Assembly (NCBI GenBank): GCA_037447655.1
Contig: JBBHKE010002410.1
Location: 1-62,500, forward strand
Length of the DNA: 62,500 nucleotides
Origin: Zygnema cylindricum
Taxonomy: Eukaryota > Streptophyta > Zygnematophyceae > Zygnematales > Zygnemataceae
Direction of reading: 5' to 3'
The notes beneath the pieces were generated by a model. It was not told the origin of the DNA and searched no databases. It saw only the letters and a program-made list of their open reading frames with translations. Positions 34,914 through 51,913 of this stretch are shown one piece after another. Made by a program: the position numbers and the translations under genes. How positions within the stretch are numbered: the stretch's first letter is position 1; each line of letters starts with the position of its first letter.

Positions 34914-35716
34914 GTTATTGGTACTTATAACTCTAAAATTTCAGTTTTTTTATGGCTCGATATATCGGTGATACGATATATCGGAAATATATCGCCGACA
35001 TATCGCGATAATTTGTTTTCGATATATCGAAGCGATATATCGATTATCGGGTACCTGAAATTCGATATATATCGAATATCGGCAGAGGGTCCTCGATACC
35101 CAACACTAGTTATTGGTACTTATAACTCTAAAATTTCAGTTTTTTTATGGCTCGATATATCGGTGATACGATATATCGGAAATATATCGCCGACATATCG
35201 CGATAATTTGTTTTCGATATATCGAAGCGATATATCGATTATCGGGTACCTGAAATTCGATACATATCAAATATCGGCAAAGGGTCCTCGATACCCAACA
35301 CTAGTTATTGGTACTTATAACTCTAAAATTTCAGTTTTTTTATGGCTCGATATATCGGCGATACGATATATCGGCAATATATCGCCGATATATCGCGATA
35401 ATTTGTTTTCGATATATCGAAGCGATATATCGATTATCGGGTACCTGAAATTCGATATATATCGAATATCGGCAAAGGGTCCTCGATACCCAACACTAGT
35501 TATTGGTACTTATAACTCTAAAATTTCAGTTTTTTTATGGCTCGATATATCGGCGATACGATATATCGGCAATATATCGCCGATATATCGCGATAATTTG
35601 TTTTCGATATATCGAAACGATATATCGATTATCGGGTACCTGAAATTCGATATATATCGAATATCGGCAAAGGGTCCTCGATACCCAACACTAGTTATTG
35701 GTACTTATAACTCTAA
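34911..35716 (+). repeat. Exact-period 195-bp tandem array grown from the foldback element
   Basis: CTAGTTATTGG recurs at 34911, 35106, 35301, 35496 and 35691, a period of exactly 195 bp (65 codons). Each unit is about 30 bp of flank plus the right ~165 bp of the foldback element, ending in CGATACCCAACACTAG. As 195 is a multiple of three, a 417-codon frame stays open (34497-35750) with 65-residue repeats. I take the frame as incidental. Confidence 0.9.
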
Positions 35717-36634
35717 TCTGGCCACTGATTATTTTTGCTCGAAATCATAATTTTAGTTTCTTCAACCGTTCAATAGAATTCATGATGATTTGAAGGTTAA
35801 GTTTATGCTAATTAGTGGTATGTTCAAGAAGTATGTTTTCGTATGAAATATCCATTTGACATCACATTTCAAAAACATTAAATGAATTTAGCACAAAAAA
35901 TATATTTTAATGCCTATTTGCCGCAAGAAAGAGCTGGAGCAACTCTTGACATGAAGTAGAAAATAGTTTTAAGTAACAGAAAATAGTGTTTAATTTAAGT
36001 CTAATTTATGAGCTTCGTAGAATTACCAAACCCCATTATTATGTGCCTCAGTGAATGCTGACAAGGTACACTGTGAATCGCTGTTAGCGTTAGCAACGCT
36101 AATACAGCGCCCCAATTTACAATGAAACTTAAAAAAGAATTAACAACTCTAGTTGTTCTTTTGCGTTAGCGTTAATAACTCTAATTTGGCAAAAGACCTT
36201 GAACTTAAATTAGAGGTAACACAAATTATTTTCTACATTAATTATTTCTTAACGTAATAGGGCTTCACGGTGAAGCACGCTATAGTGTGGGTGGCAGCTC
36301 AACCTTAGCGCTACAAAGTCGACACACACATTGGCGCTGAATGCCAAAATGAAAGTAAATGTTTTTTTTTCTTAGACACAAAATAGAGTTATAAACACTA
36401 AATTAGGGTTTACGGTATTTAAAGAAAAAACTAGTAACGATGTGCGGCGTAGTAGATTGGTGCTTTATTTGTTGTGTATCGAAAACCTTTTGCCGATACT
36501 CGATTTATCGATATGTGTCATATTTTAACCTACCGATACTCGATACTCAGCATATCGAGAAGGCAAGTATCGCGATAAACATGCAATTCTATAACAATCG
36601 TGATACCTCCATGCATCGGATTGCCATTTTTTTT

Positions 36635-37102
36635 TCAAAAGCACACCCCCCCCCGCCCCCCCCACCCCTCACCCCCCCCCTGGTGCCCCCCGCGGGATCC
36701 GAATAAATACAGAACAAAGGAAGGTGGTGGGCGTCCTGTACGATAATCCGCACTGCCATCGGAATCCGCGTGTATAATCGGGACGCCCCCCCCCCCCAAA
36801 TCATAAGCTCCGAGCAAGTCTAAATCGCGTACAAATGCCCAATCTTCGCTCGTAGGTCCGCACGGGAGTGTTGTGGAATAAAGGGCACTAGAGGAAGGGT
36901 CACTCAGGGCCAAAAAATGCTGACAACTCTTTGTATGTCGGGTAATACCGGCACCGGTTGCGAAATCGTTATGACACCCGGTACATTCTATGCATGTTGA
37001 GGCTTGTGTGCCAGGCTTAGGTGGAGGAGGTGAACGAGGGAGAAGAGGCGAGGGTGCACGGCCGCACATGGTTATTGAATGAGAGGGAGAAGCATGGGAC
37101 AT
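36635..37102 (-). CDS. Possible 155-residue protein with one C2HC zinc finger (doubtful)
   Basis: This ATG-started ORF contains C40-x2-C43-x12-H56-x3-C60 with Phe at position 47, the spacing of a single C2HC or C2H2-like finger, after a Pro-rich leader (SPPPPKPG). After it comes an unremarkable acidic stretch (SEDWAFVRDLDLL) and a Gly-rich end read from C-run DNA. No partner domain is visible. It lies between the direct repeats at 36602 and 37531 and runs into the left one, so it may be part of a mobile unit or a captured exon. I cannot name a family; it may also be chance in G+C-rich DNA. Confidence 0.3.
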   Translation of the reverse strand: MSHASPSHSITMCGRAPSPLLPRSPPPPKPGTQASTCIECTGCHNDFATGAGITRHTKSCQHFLALSDPSSSALYSTTLPCGPTSEDWAFVRDLDLLGAYDLGGGGVPIIHADSDGSADYRTGRPPPSFVLYLFGSRGGHQGGGEGWGGRGGVCF

Positions 37103-37814
37103 GATAGAGGGAGAGGAAGGGGGAAATGGGAAGGAGGAAAGGAAACCATGGGAAATAGATGGTGGGAATGGTAGTGGGACAGAACCCTTTTTTTTTGTTT
37201 TCCGGGTGTGTGTGTGTGAGAGCTTGTGTGTTCTAGGCGTTAGGGTTTGAGGTGTGTGTAATGTTAGGTGGGGGAAAGGGGTTTCTGCCGTGGAATGGAA
37301 GGGGAAGGAGCTTAAGGATTACGGAAGGAGGTTGCACCTAGGATTTCGCCCGTGTGCGTGCGGTTGGCAGCGGCCGCAGAAGTACATGTTAAGGGGGAGC
37401 AAGTGTTGTCGCGAAGTGATGGAGGAAAAGACAGGATCCGGAGGTACATGTTTACGGGGAGCAGGTGTTGTCGCGAAAACCCTATGAAGTGTGGAGGATG
37501 TCCATAAGGCGGTCACTAAAGGCGGAAAGAGATACCTCCATGCATCGGATTGCCAATTTTTTTTTAAAAGCACACCCCCTCACCCCCTGTGGTGCCCCCA
37601 GGGGAGGGTATTCTCAATGATTTTTCCCACATTATTTGCGTACAAAAGCTGTACGAACCCCCACCTCCCTCCAAATATAATAAAATTCCGGGTGACAATT
37701 AGTGTTTTGTTTTTCCTCCAACGGTTAGAATCGCGCGTCAAGGGGCTCAACATGTTGGAATAGCCGCAGGTGACACCGGAAGAGAGCGACTCTTGTTCAG
37801 GAGTCGCTCTGTAA

Positions 37815-38020
37815 AGAAAAGAAAAGAGAAGAGAGGTAAAGGATTCGAATCGAGAGGGAGAGGGAGAGGGAGAGGGAGAGGGGGAGGGGGAGGAGAGGGA
37901 GGGAGGGAGGGAGGAGGGGAGAGGGAGAGGGAGGAGAGGGAGAGGGAGAGGGGAAGAGAGAGAGAGAGAGAGAATGGGACACTAGGGAGGGAGGGAGGGA
38001 GGTAGGGACAGGAGGGATGG
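37815..38020 (+). repeat. Purine-rich (GGGAGA)n simple repeat
   Basis: Nearly pure A/G on the plus strand. ORFs read from it are low-complexity artefacts. Confidence 0.85.
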
Positions 38021-38040
38021 AGGGTGGGAGAGAAGAAAAG

Positions 38041-38470
38041 AGAGAGGTATGGTCTGTACTTAGTGATCGATGTTCTTTCGGGGCATCGGTGTTATTTCGA
38101 GACGAGGGGCTTTGGTAGCACTCTCCCTGCTTGGTCCTTACTTCTTTCTATCGTCCACATTTTTTTCCCTTCTGTCTTCTATTGCGGTTATAGATCATCG
38201 ACTTGTTCCAAAACTCCCCTAGGGTGCTCCACCAGGTTGGGGGATTTAAGGGGTGGCTTGTAGTGGACCTTTAAGCTTAGGGGTTTGTTTGGTAGATTTG
38301 CTTTGTGTATGCTTTTTTGTTGCTTTACTGTTGTTTTTCCTTTAATGTCTTTGATTTTTGTTTCTTCCACCTGTCTTTGGTTTTTTAGTTTCATCTTTGT
38401 ATTTTTTTTTTTTTGTTCCCATGTACCCAGCTGGTTCACCATCGTGCTTTTTAATAAACCTTTTTATAAT
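38041..38470 (+). other. Retroposon-like 3' tail (tentative)
   Basis: A T- and G-rich stretch ends in a T run, GTTCCCATGTACCCAGCTGG, then CATCGTGCTTTTTAATAAACC. A similar tail occurs at 30580 and a weaker one at 54520. Repetition of the tail with a poly(A)-like signal (AATAAA) suggests a LINE or SINE 3' end. No RT was seen. Confidence 0.35.
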
Positions 38471-40741
38471 TAGTCGTGTAACAAGTTAAAAAAGATTGTG
38501 AAGACTAAACGACGTCTCCCAAACTTGAATGAAAGCGTTTTGACTTATTCAGTATCTCTGATATCAGTGAAATAGTTTACCATCGCGCTTTCTTAACTAA
38601 GCTGTTTATCTGCTCTCTGACTCTTCTAAGCCAAATTTGATTCAGGTGTACATAGCTTTTTGTGCTATGAAGCACAAGAATTTCTCAGCAATTAGTTTCC
38701 ACCTCCTGATTTTCCTTTGATCTTCCACGTAGCAATGAATTTGGTTTTTTACAAATTGCGGAATACATTCAAGTCATGGAAAATGTCTGAAATCTAGACA
38801 ATCCTCATTGCTCGTTTTCCGATTTTTACAGACTGTATTTTCCATGTATTTGAGAAGTTATCTACATTTCACTCAATTTTATTTTCCACACAACCCTCTT
38901 GAAACTTCCAACAAGCGAGAGAGATTGTGGTTCATCTTTGTTTGTTACCTCAATATTTTGTAGTTGGAAAAGAGTTTTATTATCAAGATATCTGTGCAAA
39001 TTAAAGAAGCGCCAAGGTTGTTATAGAAATCCTTTTCAGACTTCTGACATTTAAGCAACCTGTGTTTTGCTTTTTTTATTTTTCCTATTAGCAAGAGACA
39101 CAGTTCTGATATTTTGACGTTTGCAGTTTGGGGTCAAAAGAATTCTGCAAAACCGTCAAATTGCTGACACTAAAGACAATAATATTCAATAATGAATTTC
39201 AGTAGATTAATTTGAAGATGCATTTCACAGTCTCCCTCAAATTCAGTCCATAGCCTTGCTTAGGGGAACACCATTCCAGACTCACCTTCCTTCTCTTAAC
39301 ACCATCAAAATCCCATTTTCTCAAGCTCACAATGGTCTTGAGGTTTAGAAGTCACAGTCGTCTGAAAAGCTGTGTTCCTGTATTTGACCAGTCTCATCAA
39401 AAAATTTCGTCTCTCATTTTAGTCGTTTACAGCAATGAACAAGTGACGGAGTAACATCAATGATCAGTTCCGGCTGGACTCTGAATCATAACATACATGA
39501 TTGGACGATTTGTATAACTGACAATTCACCAATAGACCGATGCTATGCCGCCACAGTAAATGCATGAGGATTTGCTGGAAAATTGGAAACCACAAATCTA
39601 GATTACCCAAAACCAGCCAGTCAAAAATGACAAAAGATGACAGAGCCTCTCCAAATATTATGCAACATATACAGGTCTAATAGAACAGATTTGAACAAAA
39701 TGTTGGGAACAAAGCTGTTTCTAAAGAAACACTTCCACTATTTGTTCGTCAGGTGTACAAATGCTGCAAATCAGATAAAGCAGATAAAGCTGGTGCAAAT
39801 CATTCATATGAACAGACATAACAGACACAGGTACCAGCCATAAGATTAGAAGGTTACAAAAACATGATTTTCCTCATTAGTGCTGAGACACTTATCTCAA
39901 TTTAAGAAAACATTGCCAACAGTTCTTTCAAAACATATTTACACCTAGACAAAAAAATATGGTAAGCACATGCCAGTCCTCTGACAGAATGATATTCAAC
40001 CTAACACAAAAACTGAAAAACGAGAACCATTCCAAAATACAATCTGTCGAACAGCATCACAACTCTTCAGCAAGTAAATAATTGAAAACAAACCCAATCC
40101 TCACACATCAAGGCAACGAAACAGCTATCCAACAAACCAACCATCCAACCAACCAACTGAAATCATTCAGCATGTACATGAATGCTTGTCTTTATTTTCC
40201 CAAAGGCCTCATGTCCACCTTAAAAATCAGGATGGACCAAAACATTTCTTCCTTTAGCATAAGTTTTAAGTTTCAAAAGAAATCAGCAAAACTAGAACCA
40301 AGGTAGTCTTCAAAATGTATAGCCAAATCAACAACATCAATAACACAGGAGATGTCGTGTCTGGCAGAGTCTTCCTACAACCAGTCTCCGAAAAAAAAAC
40401 TCCGAAAAAGTCTTCAAGACTAGATCCACTGTTAGAGCTCTGGCCCATCAATCCTCCCTCATGGTCTGTGTCACAAATGCCAAGGAAGAAACTGCACCAG
40501 TACAGTACAAATCTTCTCTGAAGGTACCAGTGCCTCCGTCAAACCCGTAGGAACCCAAAAAACAAGACAACTCACTCTCAATCACCAAAATCAAAATCCA
40601 CAACCATCCGTGGGTGTCTCACGCCCCTACTCAGAACCCATTCACCCCACCTAGCGGTGGCCTGCAGGGCTTGTATTCCGCATGTAGGTCACCCCAGGTT
40701 CTTTCCACGTGAACCGAGAAAAATAAGCAAGCTTTCCGTGT
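38471..40741. other. Intergenic and 3' flank of the kinase gene
   Basis: No ORF with a recognisable motif. The part next to 40742 should contain the 3' untranslated region of the minus-strand kinase gene. Nothing else stands out. Confidence 0.5.
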
Positions 40742-45393
<4,652 letters not shown>

Positions 45394-46873
45394 TTTGGTC
45401 TTATCTTGCAGTCTTTGACGTGGATAGAAGAGCTTATGTATATCTTGATATTACAAAAAATAATTCTTCGAGTGGCTGAATTCCAAACTTGCAACAAACA
45501 CCCGGACCAAGTCTTCTCTGGAAACTGACCCTTTCTGCTGGCAAACCTCTACATGCAAAACAACAACAGGGCGTCCTTTCGCCATGTACCGCCAACACCA
45601 ATACGAGCACTAGATATAGAGCACAGCATCCATGCGGCCATCTACAAAGGCTGCCAAAATGACTCACGAGAATTCATCACAGGACAAGAAGAAACCATGG
45701 CAGCACTAAACCTACTTTCCCCTTGGAAAGCTGCTGCTAAAGTGGACATGGAAGAGTCCACGCCCTGGAGACATATCGAACAGAAGTCCCTGTCTGGAGG
45801 GAAGGAAGGAAGGTAGAAAAGCGGGAATGAGATGTGAAGCATGTCTAGAGTTCTAGTAACCTTTTCTCTTATACCTAAGCAGATTATTTGTGAAGAATAC
45901 TCTAATTGACAAGAACAAACACTACTGTGGATTGTCCATACTCTCCTAAAGTAAACTAACAATAGCCTAACACTCGAGACTGTGATGATAATGCGCCTCG
46001 TTGAGAAAAACACCCTAGAGATAAGATTACTTGCTACAGAGCTAGAGAGACGAAAGAGGAATGGAAATCCACAAGGGTTTACAACTTAAACAATTCCCAC
46101 ATGGCTTGCTGCTGCCCTGTCTGGCTATCTCGATGCTCCCTTGACGTGGGCCAGCATGCAACAATATGCTCTGCAATACATTGGCGCTCTAATCTATACG
46201 GAATTCATCCTCACACCGAAAAAAAAAACATCGGACGGCCACGATGGAATCCGGAAATTATAGAGGTGAATAAAGATTCTCGACGTTGTACGGACGGTGT
46301 CTGAGGCTGATTTAGCGTCAATTGGTTGGTTGGTTTATTTGTGCGTAGTTTTAGAATTTAGAGTTAGACCGTGCTTAACCATTCGTGGAAACACTAATTA
46401 GAGTAGATCTAGCGGCTGGTTCTTTCTCCTGTACAACTGTACAAACCACCGGTCGGCAGCTGAAGTGAGCCTCCGGTGGAATCTTCGGATTCGCATTCTC
46501 CTTGAATGTGGCCAATCAGAGCGCAAATTCGTGAGCGTCAAAAATCTTGATCATACGGGAGAAATTTTATGTGCAGTTTGTCTGTTTGAGGTTTTGAACT
46601 GTCACAAATCTGCTCTAGAACCCGCTATTGTTTTGCTCGCAAGCGCTGTTAACTGTCATCTTGTCACAGAAACTGTTGTAGAAAACTAGAAAAGATCCTG
46701 TACGGTCACAGTACAGTACAGTACTCTAGTACAGTCTTGTAAGATACGTACAGTACACCGCGAATCGTAATTAGAGTAAATTACTCTAATTCGGTCGCTC
46801 GAAATTTCGACTCTATCACATCAAATAGAGTAATCGATTCTAATTTTTTCATTATTCTAATTTAGGTGAGGTT
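45394..46873. promoter_or_regulatory. Left part of the divergent intergenic region between kinase and MED7
   Basis: It should contain the kinase 5' untranslated region and promoter, but no clear TATA box or start site can be fixed. From 46690 to 46800 lies one end of the GTACACCGC inverted-repeat family (CAGTACACCGCGAATCG) beside tandem ACAGTACAGTACAGTACT. Short ORFs here lack motifs. Confidence 0.45.
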
Positions 46874-47428
46874 TACAGTACACCGCCAATCGCTATTAGC
46901 GTGTAGGTTTCATTAGCGTATACAAATAATTACCGTGGTGTACGCTATTTAAGAATTTGAAAATTTTGGAAAAAATCATACATTCTAATTGTTTGATTAT
47001 GGTAATTTGGATCTTTGAAAAAACAAATGTCGGTCGCAAACATGCTTACACTAATATAAGTTTCCGTACAAAATCTGACAAATCGTACACAAATCGTTCA
47101 TTCACACGGTCGAAACGCGGCTGTCGGACGAATATGTGCGAGCGGGATTTTTTACGACCTGGTTTTTTTCCTTTTTAGAACGCACATTCTCATGCGTCCA
47201 CGATTACTAAAACTAATTTATTGTAATATTTAACTTAAAAAGGTACATTTATGTACGTCTTCGTAATTTAGTGTTCATAATTATCGTTGAAAAAGCTCTA
47301 TCACATAAATAACCCTAAATAGAATAAAGAAAAAAATAGAATAAACTACGCTATTTGAGAATAAAACAAAAAAAAAGCGGGACGGGATTAGCGTACACAA
47401 CGCTAATAGCGATTGGCGGTGTACTGTA
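46874..47428. mobile_element. 555-bp MITE-like element with perfect 29-bp terminal inverted repeats
   Basis: Positions 46874-46902 (TACAGTACACCGCCAATCGC...) are the exact reverse complement of 47400-47428. The interior has no transposase and is A+T-rich with subterminal repeats (TTAGCGTA, TACGCTATTT). The right end is 258 bp upstream of the MED7 start codon, so it forms part of that promoter region. A target duplication is not obvious. The same end sequence recurs at 33392, 33951, 36066 and 46740. Confidence 0.8.
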
Positions 47429-47686
47429 CTGTACAGTACTGTATAGTGTATACTTGGAGAGTTGGAGAGATTGCCATATTGACACCTTAAATTTCTTGAA
47501 TAAATCGGCAGAAAGTACAGCATTGTACACCTCATTTCAAATCGTACTACGATCGTATAATTTCTGTACGAATAAGTTTGAGTGTTCACCTAGCAATCTG
47601 CAGTATCGATCTGATATCATGGAAGACATCCAAAGCCAATTACCCTGCTATCCTCCATCAGTCCTTTACCATCTTCTCATAAATCC

Positions 47687-50600
47687 ATGGCATCATCAGC
47701 CTATCCTCCTCCTCCTCCGTACTATCGTCTCTACAGCGACGATGGTCCTCCTCCTCCGCCTCCTATTGAAGGCTCTTATACTCTTTTTGGCGCAGAATAT
47801 ACGGTACGTCTCTTTTCCGTACATTAGAAGGATGTACTATGCTGCCGTACATTTGTTGTAATCCTTTGGCCATGGTTTGCGGAAGACACTAAGGATATAA
47901 GAGAAATCTTGATTTTTTTTTTTTTTTTTATGAAAATTTAGACAAAATGTTTACACTGTTTAGCTTAAGTGCTCGTGACTTTAAATCATAGTAACAATTT
48001 GGAAGTCATGACCACAAATAACATTTGAACATTCATAATAAATAACTATTTTGAAAACGCATGAGCATTGACAAAAAAATAAAAAATAATAAAAGTTCCT
48101 TGACAATTGTAATGGGCGAAAATAAAAGAAGCGCTTCATGAAAATGTGAATTGTGTCCTATAATTAAAGAAATGTATGCACACGTCAAGAGAAAAATAAA
48201 AGAAAAAAAAAATTATGAAGAAAGCAAATGTGACCTTTAAAGTCAGCAATTAATGGTTTGAAGACAAAAAAAAAAAAACCACAAAGGCTCGTTGAAGAAG
48301 TCCAAATTATTGTTTTCGAACAAAAACAAATGCAATCAAAGGTGAGAAGAGAGAGAAAGTCACACATTATTATTAGGTTGCTTGAGCATCCTTAGAGATG
48401 CCACTACCATGAGTATATCTTGTATTATGTCATGTTATGTCATATGTGTTATGTTTTTTTTCAAAACGTCATTTTGATTCCATTTTGTTTTACGCTAAAA
48501 TCTTTTGTTGTGACATATATTTGACAGAATAGACAGAAGATGCACTTCCGGGTTTAGAGGAACAGGGTGTACGACAACTATATCCCAAAGATCAGACCAT
48601 AGGTGTGTTTTGACATACACCTTTTTTTTGTGTTTAACCGTTTTTTTTTTTTTGTTGGTTAAAATTAAAAAAAGACCTGTGTTTTCTTTTCTCTCAATCT
48701 TGTAGCTTGGTTCCAAAACTTCTCTGGATGACATTTTGACATTAGATGGTTTTTGTGTCTGCAATAATGCTTATTTCTCTTTTTCAAAAATTTCTTTTTT
48801 TTTAGTAGCTTCCCTTATGAAACTTTTCCGTTTTTGGTTGATCATTCGGTTGAACTGAATGAGCAACATGCATCGTTAAACCTTTCAACATCAAATTTCT
48901 TTTGTACTTGTTAGCCGGAAAAAACAGTCTGAATGTGAAAAAATTATAGATAAAGGTTGTGATTTCATTTTTTTTTTATAATCATATAATGGTTAGATTG
49001 TAATTCTTCTTTCTCTCGCTTAGTCAAGCAAATTGCAATTTCTAAGCTGAAAGTCGTGGCCAAGGCTTTATATGAATGTTAAGGTTTAATGAGATAGAAA
49101 TGAAAGAAATTATCGGAGGAAAAATATTTAAGCATGTGCAATTTAGTTCTATCACCCAGTTGATTGCTGTACACAGTCTAATTTGAGAATAATTGAAAGT
49201 TTTGTCAAGACTTAGAACAAACAACTATGAACTTGCTGAGACTTTTGGAATTGAGGGTTTCCTGGTTCTTAACTGTTTTTCTTACAACCGCCCTAGAGTT
49301 ATTATGAATTTTCCTGGTACTTCAACAGTACAAGGATCTGTTTGGTGGACAAATTTCAAAAATTCATTTCGAATATTGTTTTTTTTTGCGAAGATGTGAA
49401 GAGAGAGAGCTACAAAGACCCGTTTTATGAATATTGTTTTTCCATGAATATGTGAAGCGAAAGCTCCAAAAACCCTTTTCACAGATATTGTTTTTTTTTG
49501 TGAAGATGTGAAAAGAGATATTCAGAAACTCGTTTTATTTTTTATGAATATGTGAAGAGAGATCTCCAAACTTCCGTTTTACGGCTATTTCTTTTTTTAC
49601 GAGTATGTGGAGATGGAGGGAGGGAAGGAGGGGAGGGGAGGGAGGGAGGGAAGGAGGGGAGGGGGGAGGGAGGGAGGGAAGAACGGGAGGGGAGGGAGGG
49701 AGAGAGAGAGTGGGAGGGAGAGAGAGAGAGAAAGAGAGAGAGACCCATTTTACTGGTATTGTTTTCTTTTTTGTAAAGCTCGTGAAATGACAACTTCGAA
49801 ACCCCGTTTACCCATATTTCTTTTTTTGTGAAGATGTGAAGAGAGAGCTTCGAGCCATGGGACGAGAAGTGGTACTTGAAGTTTTGGAGCTCACCGACAC
49901 TTTGATCCAGAGACCGTCTCAGTATGCCAGGAGAGTGGAGGAACTCGGTCTTCTCTTTAAAAACATTCACCATTTACTCAATTCGCTTCGACCTCATCAG
50001 GTCCGTTTCTCAACTCAGGTCATTAACTCCTTGAGCTTGTTCTTTTTTGGTTTTTCTATCCTTTCCCTTATCCCTTTTTTCTTTTTTTCCACGTTCACTT
50101 GTTCTTCTTATTGTTCTTGTGATCTTTTTTATATGTGTATGTGTTTTTTGTGGGGGGATATGAGGGAGATCGTAAAACTGCAAAAAGGATAAATAAACCG
50201 CAGGGAAGGAATGAGTAATTAAAATTTAAAAAAATAAAACTCCGGCTGGATTTTTGTTTATGTGCAACCTTCCTTCTTTTATGAGAGAATGTTGGCAAGG
50301 AAGATCCTTTTGACTCTTCACTTTCTTCCTTCCTACCTTCCTTCCTCTTCTTCTTCTTCCGTTTAGCTCTTCTTCTTCTTCCGCAAACTCTTTTTCTTCT
50401 TCTCTTCTCTTCTCTCTTCTCTCTTCTCTCTTCTCTCTTCTTATTCTTCTTCACTTCTTCTTCCTTTTACAATTAGTTGTGCAAGGATTTTTTGTTACAG
50501 TTGCAGGCAAGAGAGCAAGTTGTTCTTTCCTCTTAACTGACTCTATGTATAAACTATGGGCATTGGGCAACCAGGCTCGAGCCACTCTAATTCATGTTCT

Positions 50601-51913
50601 GGAGATGCAGTTGGAGCAGAGAAAGAAGGCGATTGCTGACATTCGACAGTGAGGCTCTTGAGCTATTTGTTGATTATAATAACTTCGTAATAATAATAAC
50701 ATACACAATAATAACACACAGAATGATAACGCATAATAATTACACACGTAATTTTAATCCACATAATAACTTTTAAACACACAGAATACGAACATAATAA
50801 TAACTACTTGTACTAACTACTTGTTGTAATTATCGTCTAACTTTGTTTATCGCATCGGTTGAATGAGTTGTTTGTATTCGACATAATTCTTGAACTTCTT
50901 ACCACTTACGCTTGAAACCTGTGGTATTAAACCCTACATTTTTGTATTTTTTAAGGAAGTTAGTTAGTCTTAAGGTGTTAGTACCACCGAAATAAAAGTG
51001 TTAGTTGATGTTCACTCACGTTGTTTTCCATATAATGAAAAATAAAATAAAAAATGTGAGGCTACATTGTTGTAATTACTGTGGATTAAAAACACTGGTC
51101 GGTTTATTGGTTTTGGAAATATGATTTGAATAAGTTGGAGTATTTAGAGAAAAAAGGGAGGAATTCCCGGTTAGTTAATCATTAAGCTTCTTATAAACAC
51201 AAGTCATGGTCACGGAACACTTACAGAAAAGCCTTTGAAAAGCCTAAGTCACAAAAAAAATGTACTCTTAAGGATTTACTTAAGTGAAGAATTACCAACT
51301 TACATGCGGTTGTGTGGAAACGCGACTGCAAGTACAATTCTCACTTCAGTTCAAAACTTGTAGTTGACATGTTCACAAATACAATTAATTAAGTTAGATG
51401 AAATTAAAAGTGGATTATGGTCCACGTAGATGGCAGTTGTGAGATAATTGCCCCGCTTGTGTCTAGACTAAACTAGTCCTATTTTGAATACTTGTCTGAA
51501 CAAAAAAAGTCTTATCTGTCTTAGATACTTCTCTGGACTATAAACTCCATATAAAAACCTTTTTATCATTTTTCATTCATAGTAAGCAAAAGAATCAATA
51601 TATTTGTTACAAATTTTCAATATTATGTACAATAATTAATAAATGAAATTTGCATTGATGCGTTTTGGATGCTTTTTCAGAGAAGAGATCTGAGAATCGT
51701 TTTGAATTCCGGCTTATGTGCAGGCGAAGAGAAGAAGCGAAAGCTCTTAGGGAAGCCGCTGTGTCGGATCTGACAACTGTCATAACTCGATTGGAAGCTC
51801 AAGACTTTGCACCGATGGAGGGTGACACATATGTAGGTCAGGAGACTCTTATGCAGGAATCGACAATGCAGGGTGACGAAGGTTTTCCAACGCATCATGT
51901 GCAATACTCGTAG
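47687..51913 (+). CDS. MED7: Mediator complex subunit 7 (5 exons, 205 aa)
   Basis: MED7 is a middle-module subunit of Mediator, which links transcription factors to RNA polymerase II in the nucleus. Exons: 47687-47803, 48533-48602, 49834-50000, 50575-50648, 51724-51913; all junctions are GT-AG and phase-consistent. Matches to plant MED7 run in order: YPPPPPYYRLY and PPPPIEGSY (exon 1), TEDALPGLEEQGVRQLYPKD (exon 2), KRELRAMGREVVLEVLEL, RPSQYARRVEELGLLFKNIHHLLNSL and RPHQ (exon 3), ARATLIHVLEMQLEQRKKAI (exon 4), RREEAKALREA (exon 5). Exon 5 continues for about 45 residues after the coiled-coil region (EAQDFAPMEGDTYVGQE...VQYS). That is longer than the ~170-residue seed-plant protein as I remember it, so this end is unusual or taxon-specific. 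Intron 2 is about 1.2 kb and holds a purine tract. Confidence 0.92.
49605..49745 (+). repeat. Purine-rich (GGGA)n/(GA)n repeat in MED7 intron 2
   Basis: An almost pure A/G tract inside the second intron. It is flanked on both sides by repeated GAAGATGTGAAG(A)GAGAG and CGTTTTA motifs, 49390-49860, about 60 bp apart. Confidence 0.85.

Larger units (their letters stand above)
35717..38040. other. Intergenic with repeat fragments and a zinc-finger ORF
   Basis: 36066-36110 has one end of the GTACACYG inverted-repeat family (GGTACACTGTGAATCGCTG). 36475-36600 is a decayed relative of the CGATATATCG element. Direct repeats of about 80 bp lie at 36602 and 37531. A 62-bp spaced duplication (GTACATGTT...GTTGTCGCGA) lies at about 37380 and 37442. 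A purine-rich GGGAGA tract lies at 37815-38020. Local base composition is richer in G+C than the neighbours. Confidence 0.5.

Noticed and set aside
34911-35716. Centromeric satellite (period near 180-200 bp)
   Set aside because: Only four full units, clearly derived from a local transposon end and next to genes. No evidence of a megabase array.
34497-35750. 417-codon ORF as a repeat protein gene
   Set aside because: It is a by-product of a non-coding 195-bp array made of CGATATATCG palindromes. It has no promoter, domain or splice context.
37797-38005. Arg/Gly/Glu-rich or Ser/Leu/Pro-rich ORFs over purine tracts here and at 23560, 49605 and 57000
   Set aside because: Low-complexity translation of simple repeats.
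51665-51723. Extension of MED7 exon 5 upstream to the ATG at 51665
   Set aside because: The frame only matches MED7 after the TTATGTGCAG acceptor, and exon 4 joins there in phase.
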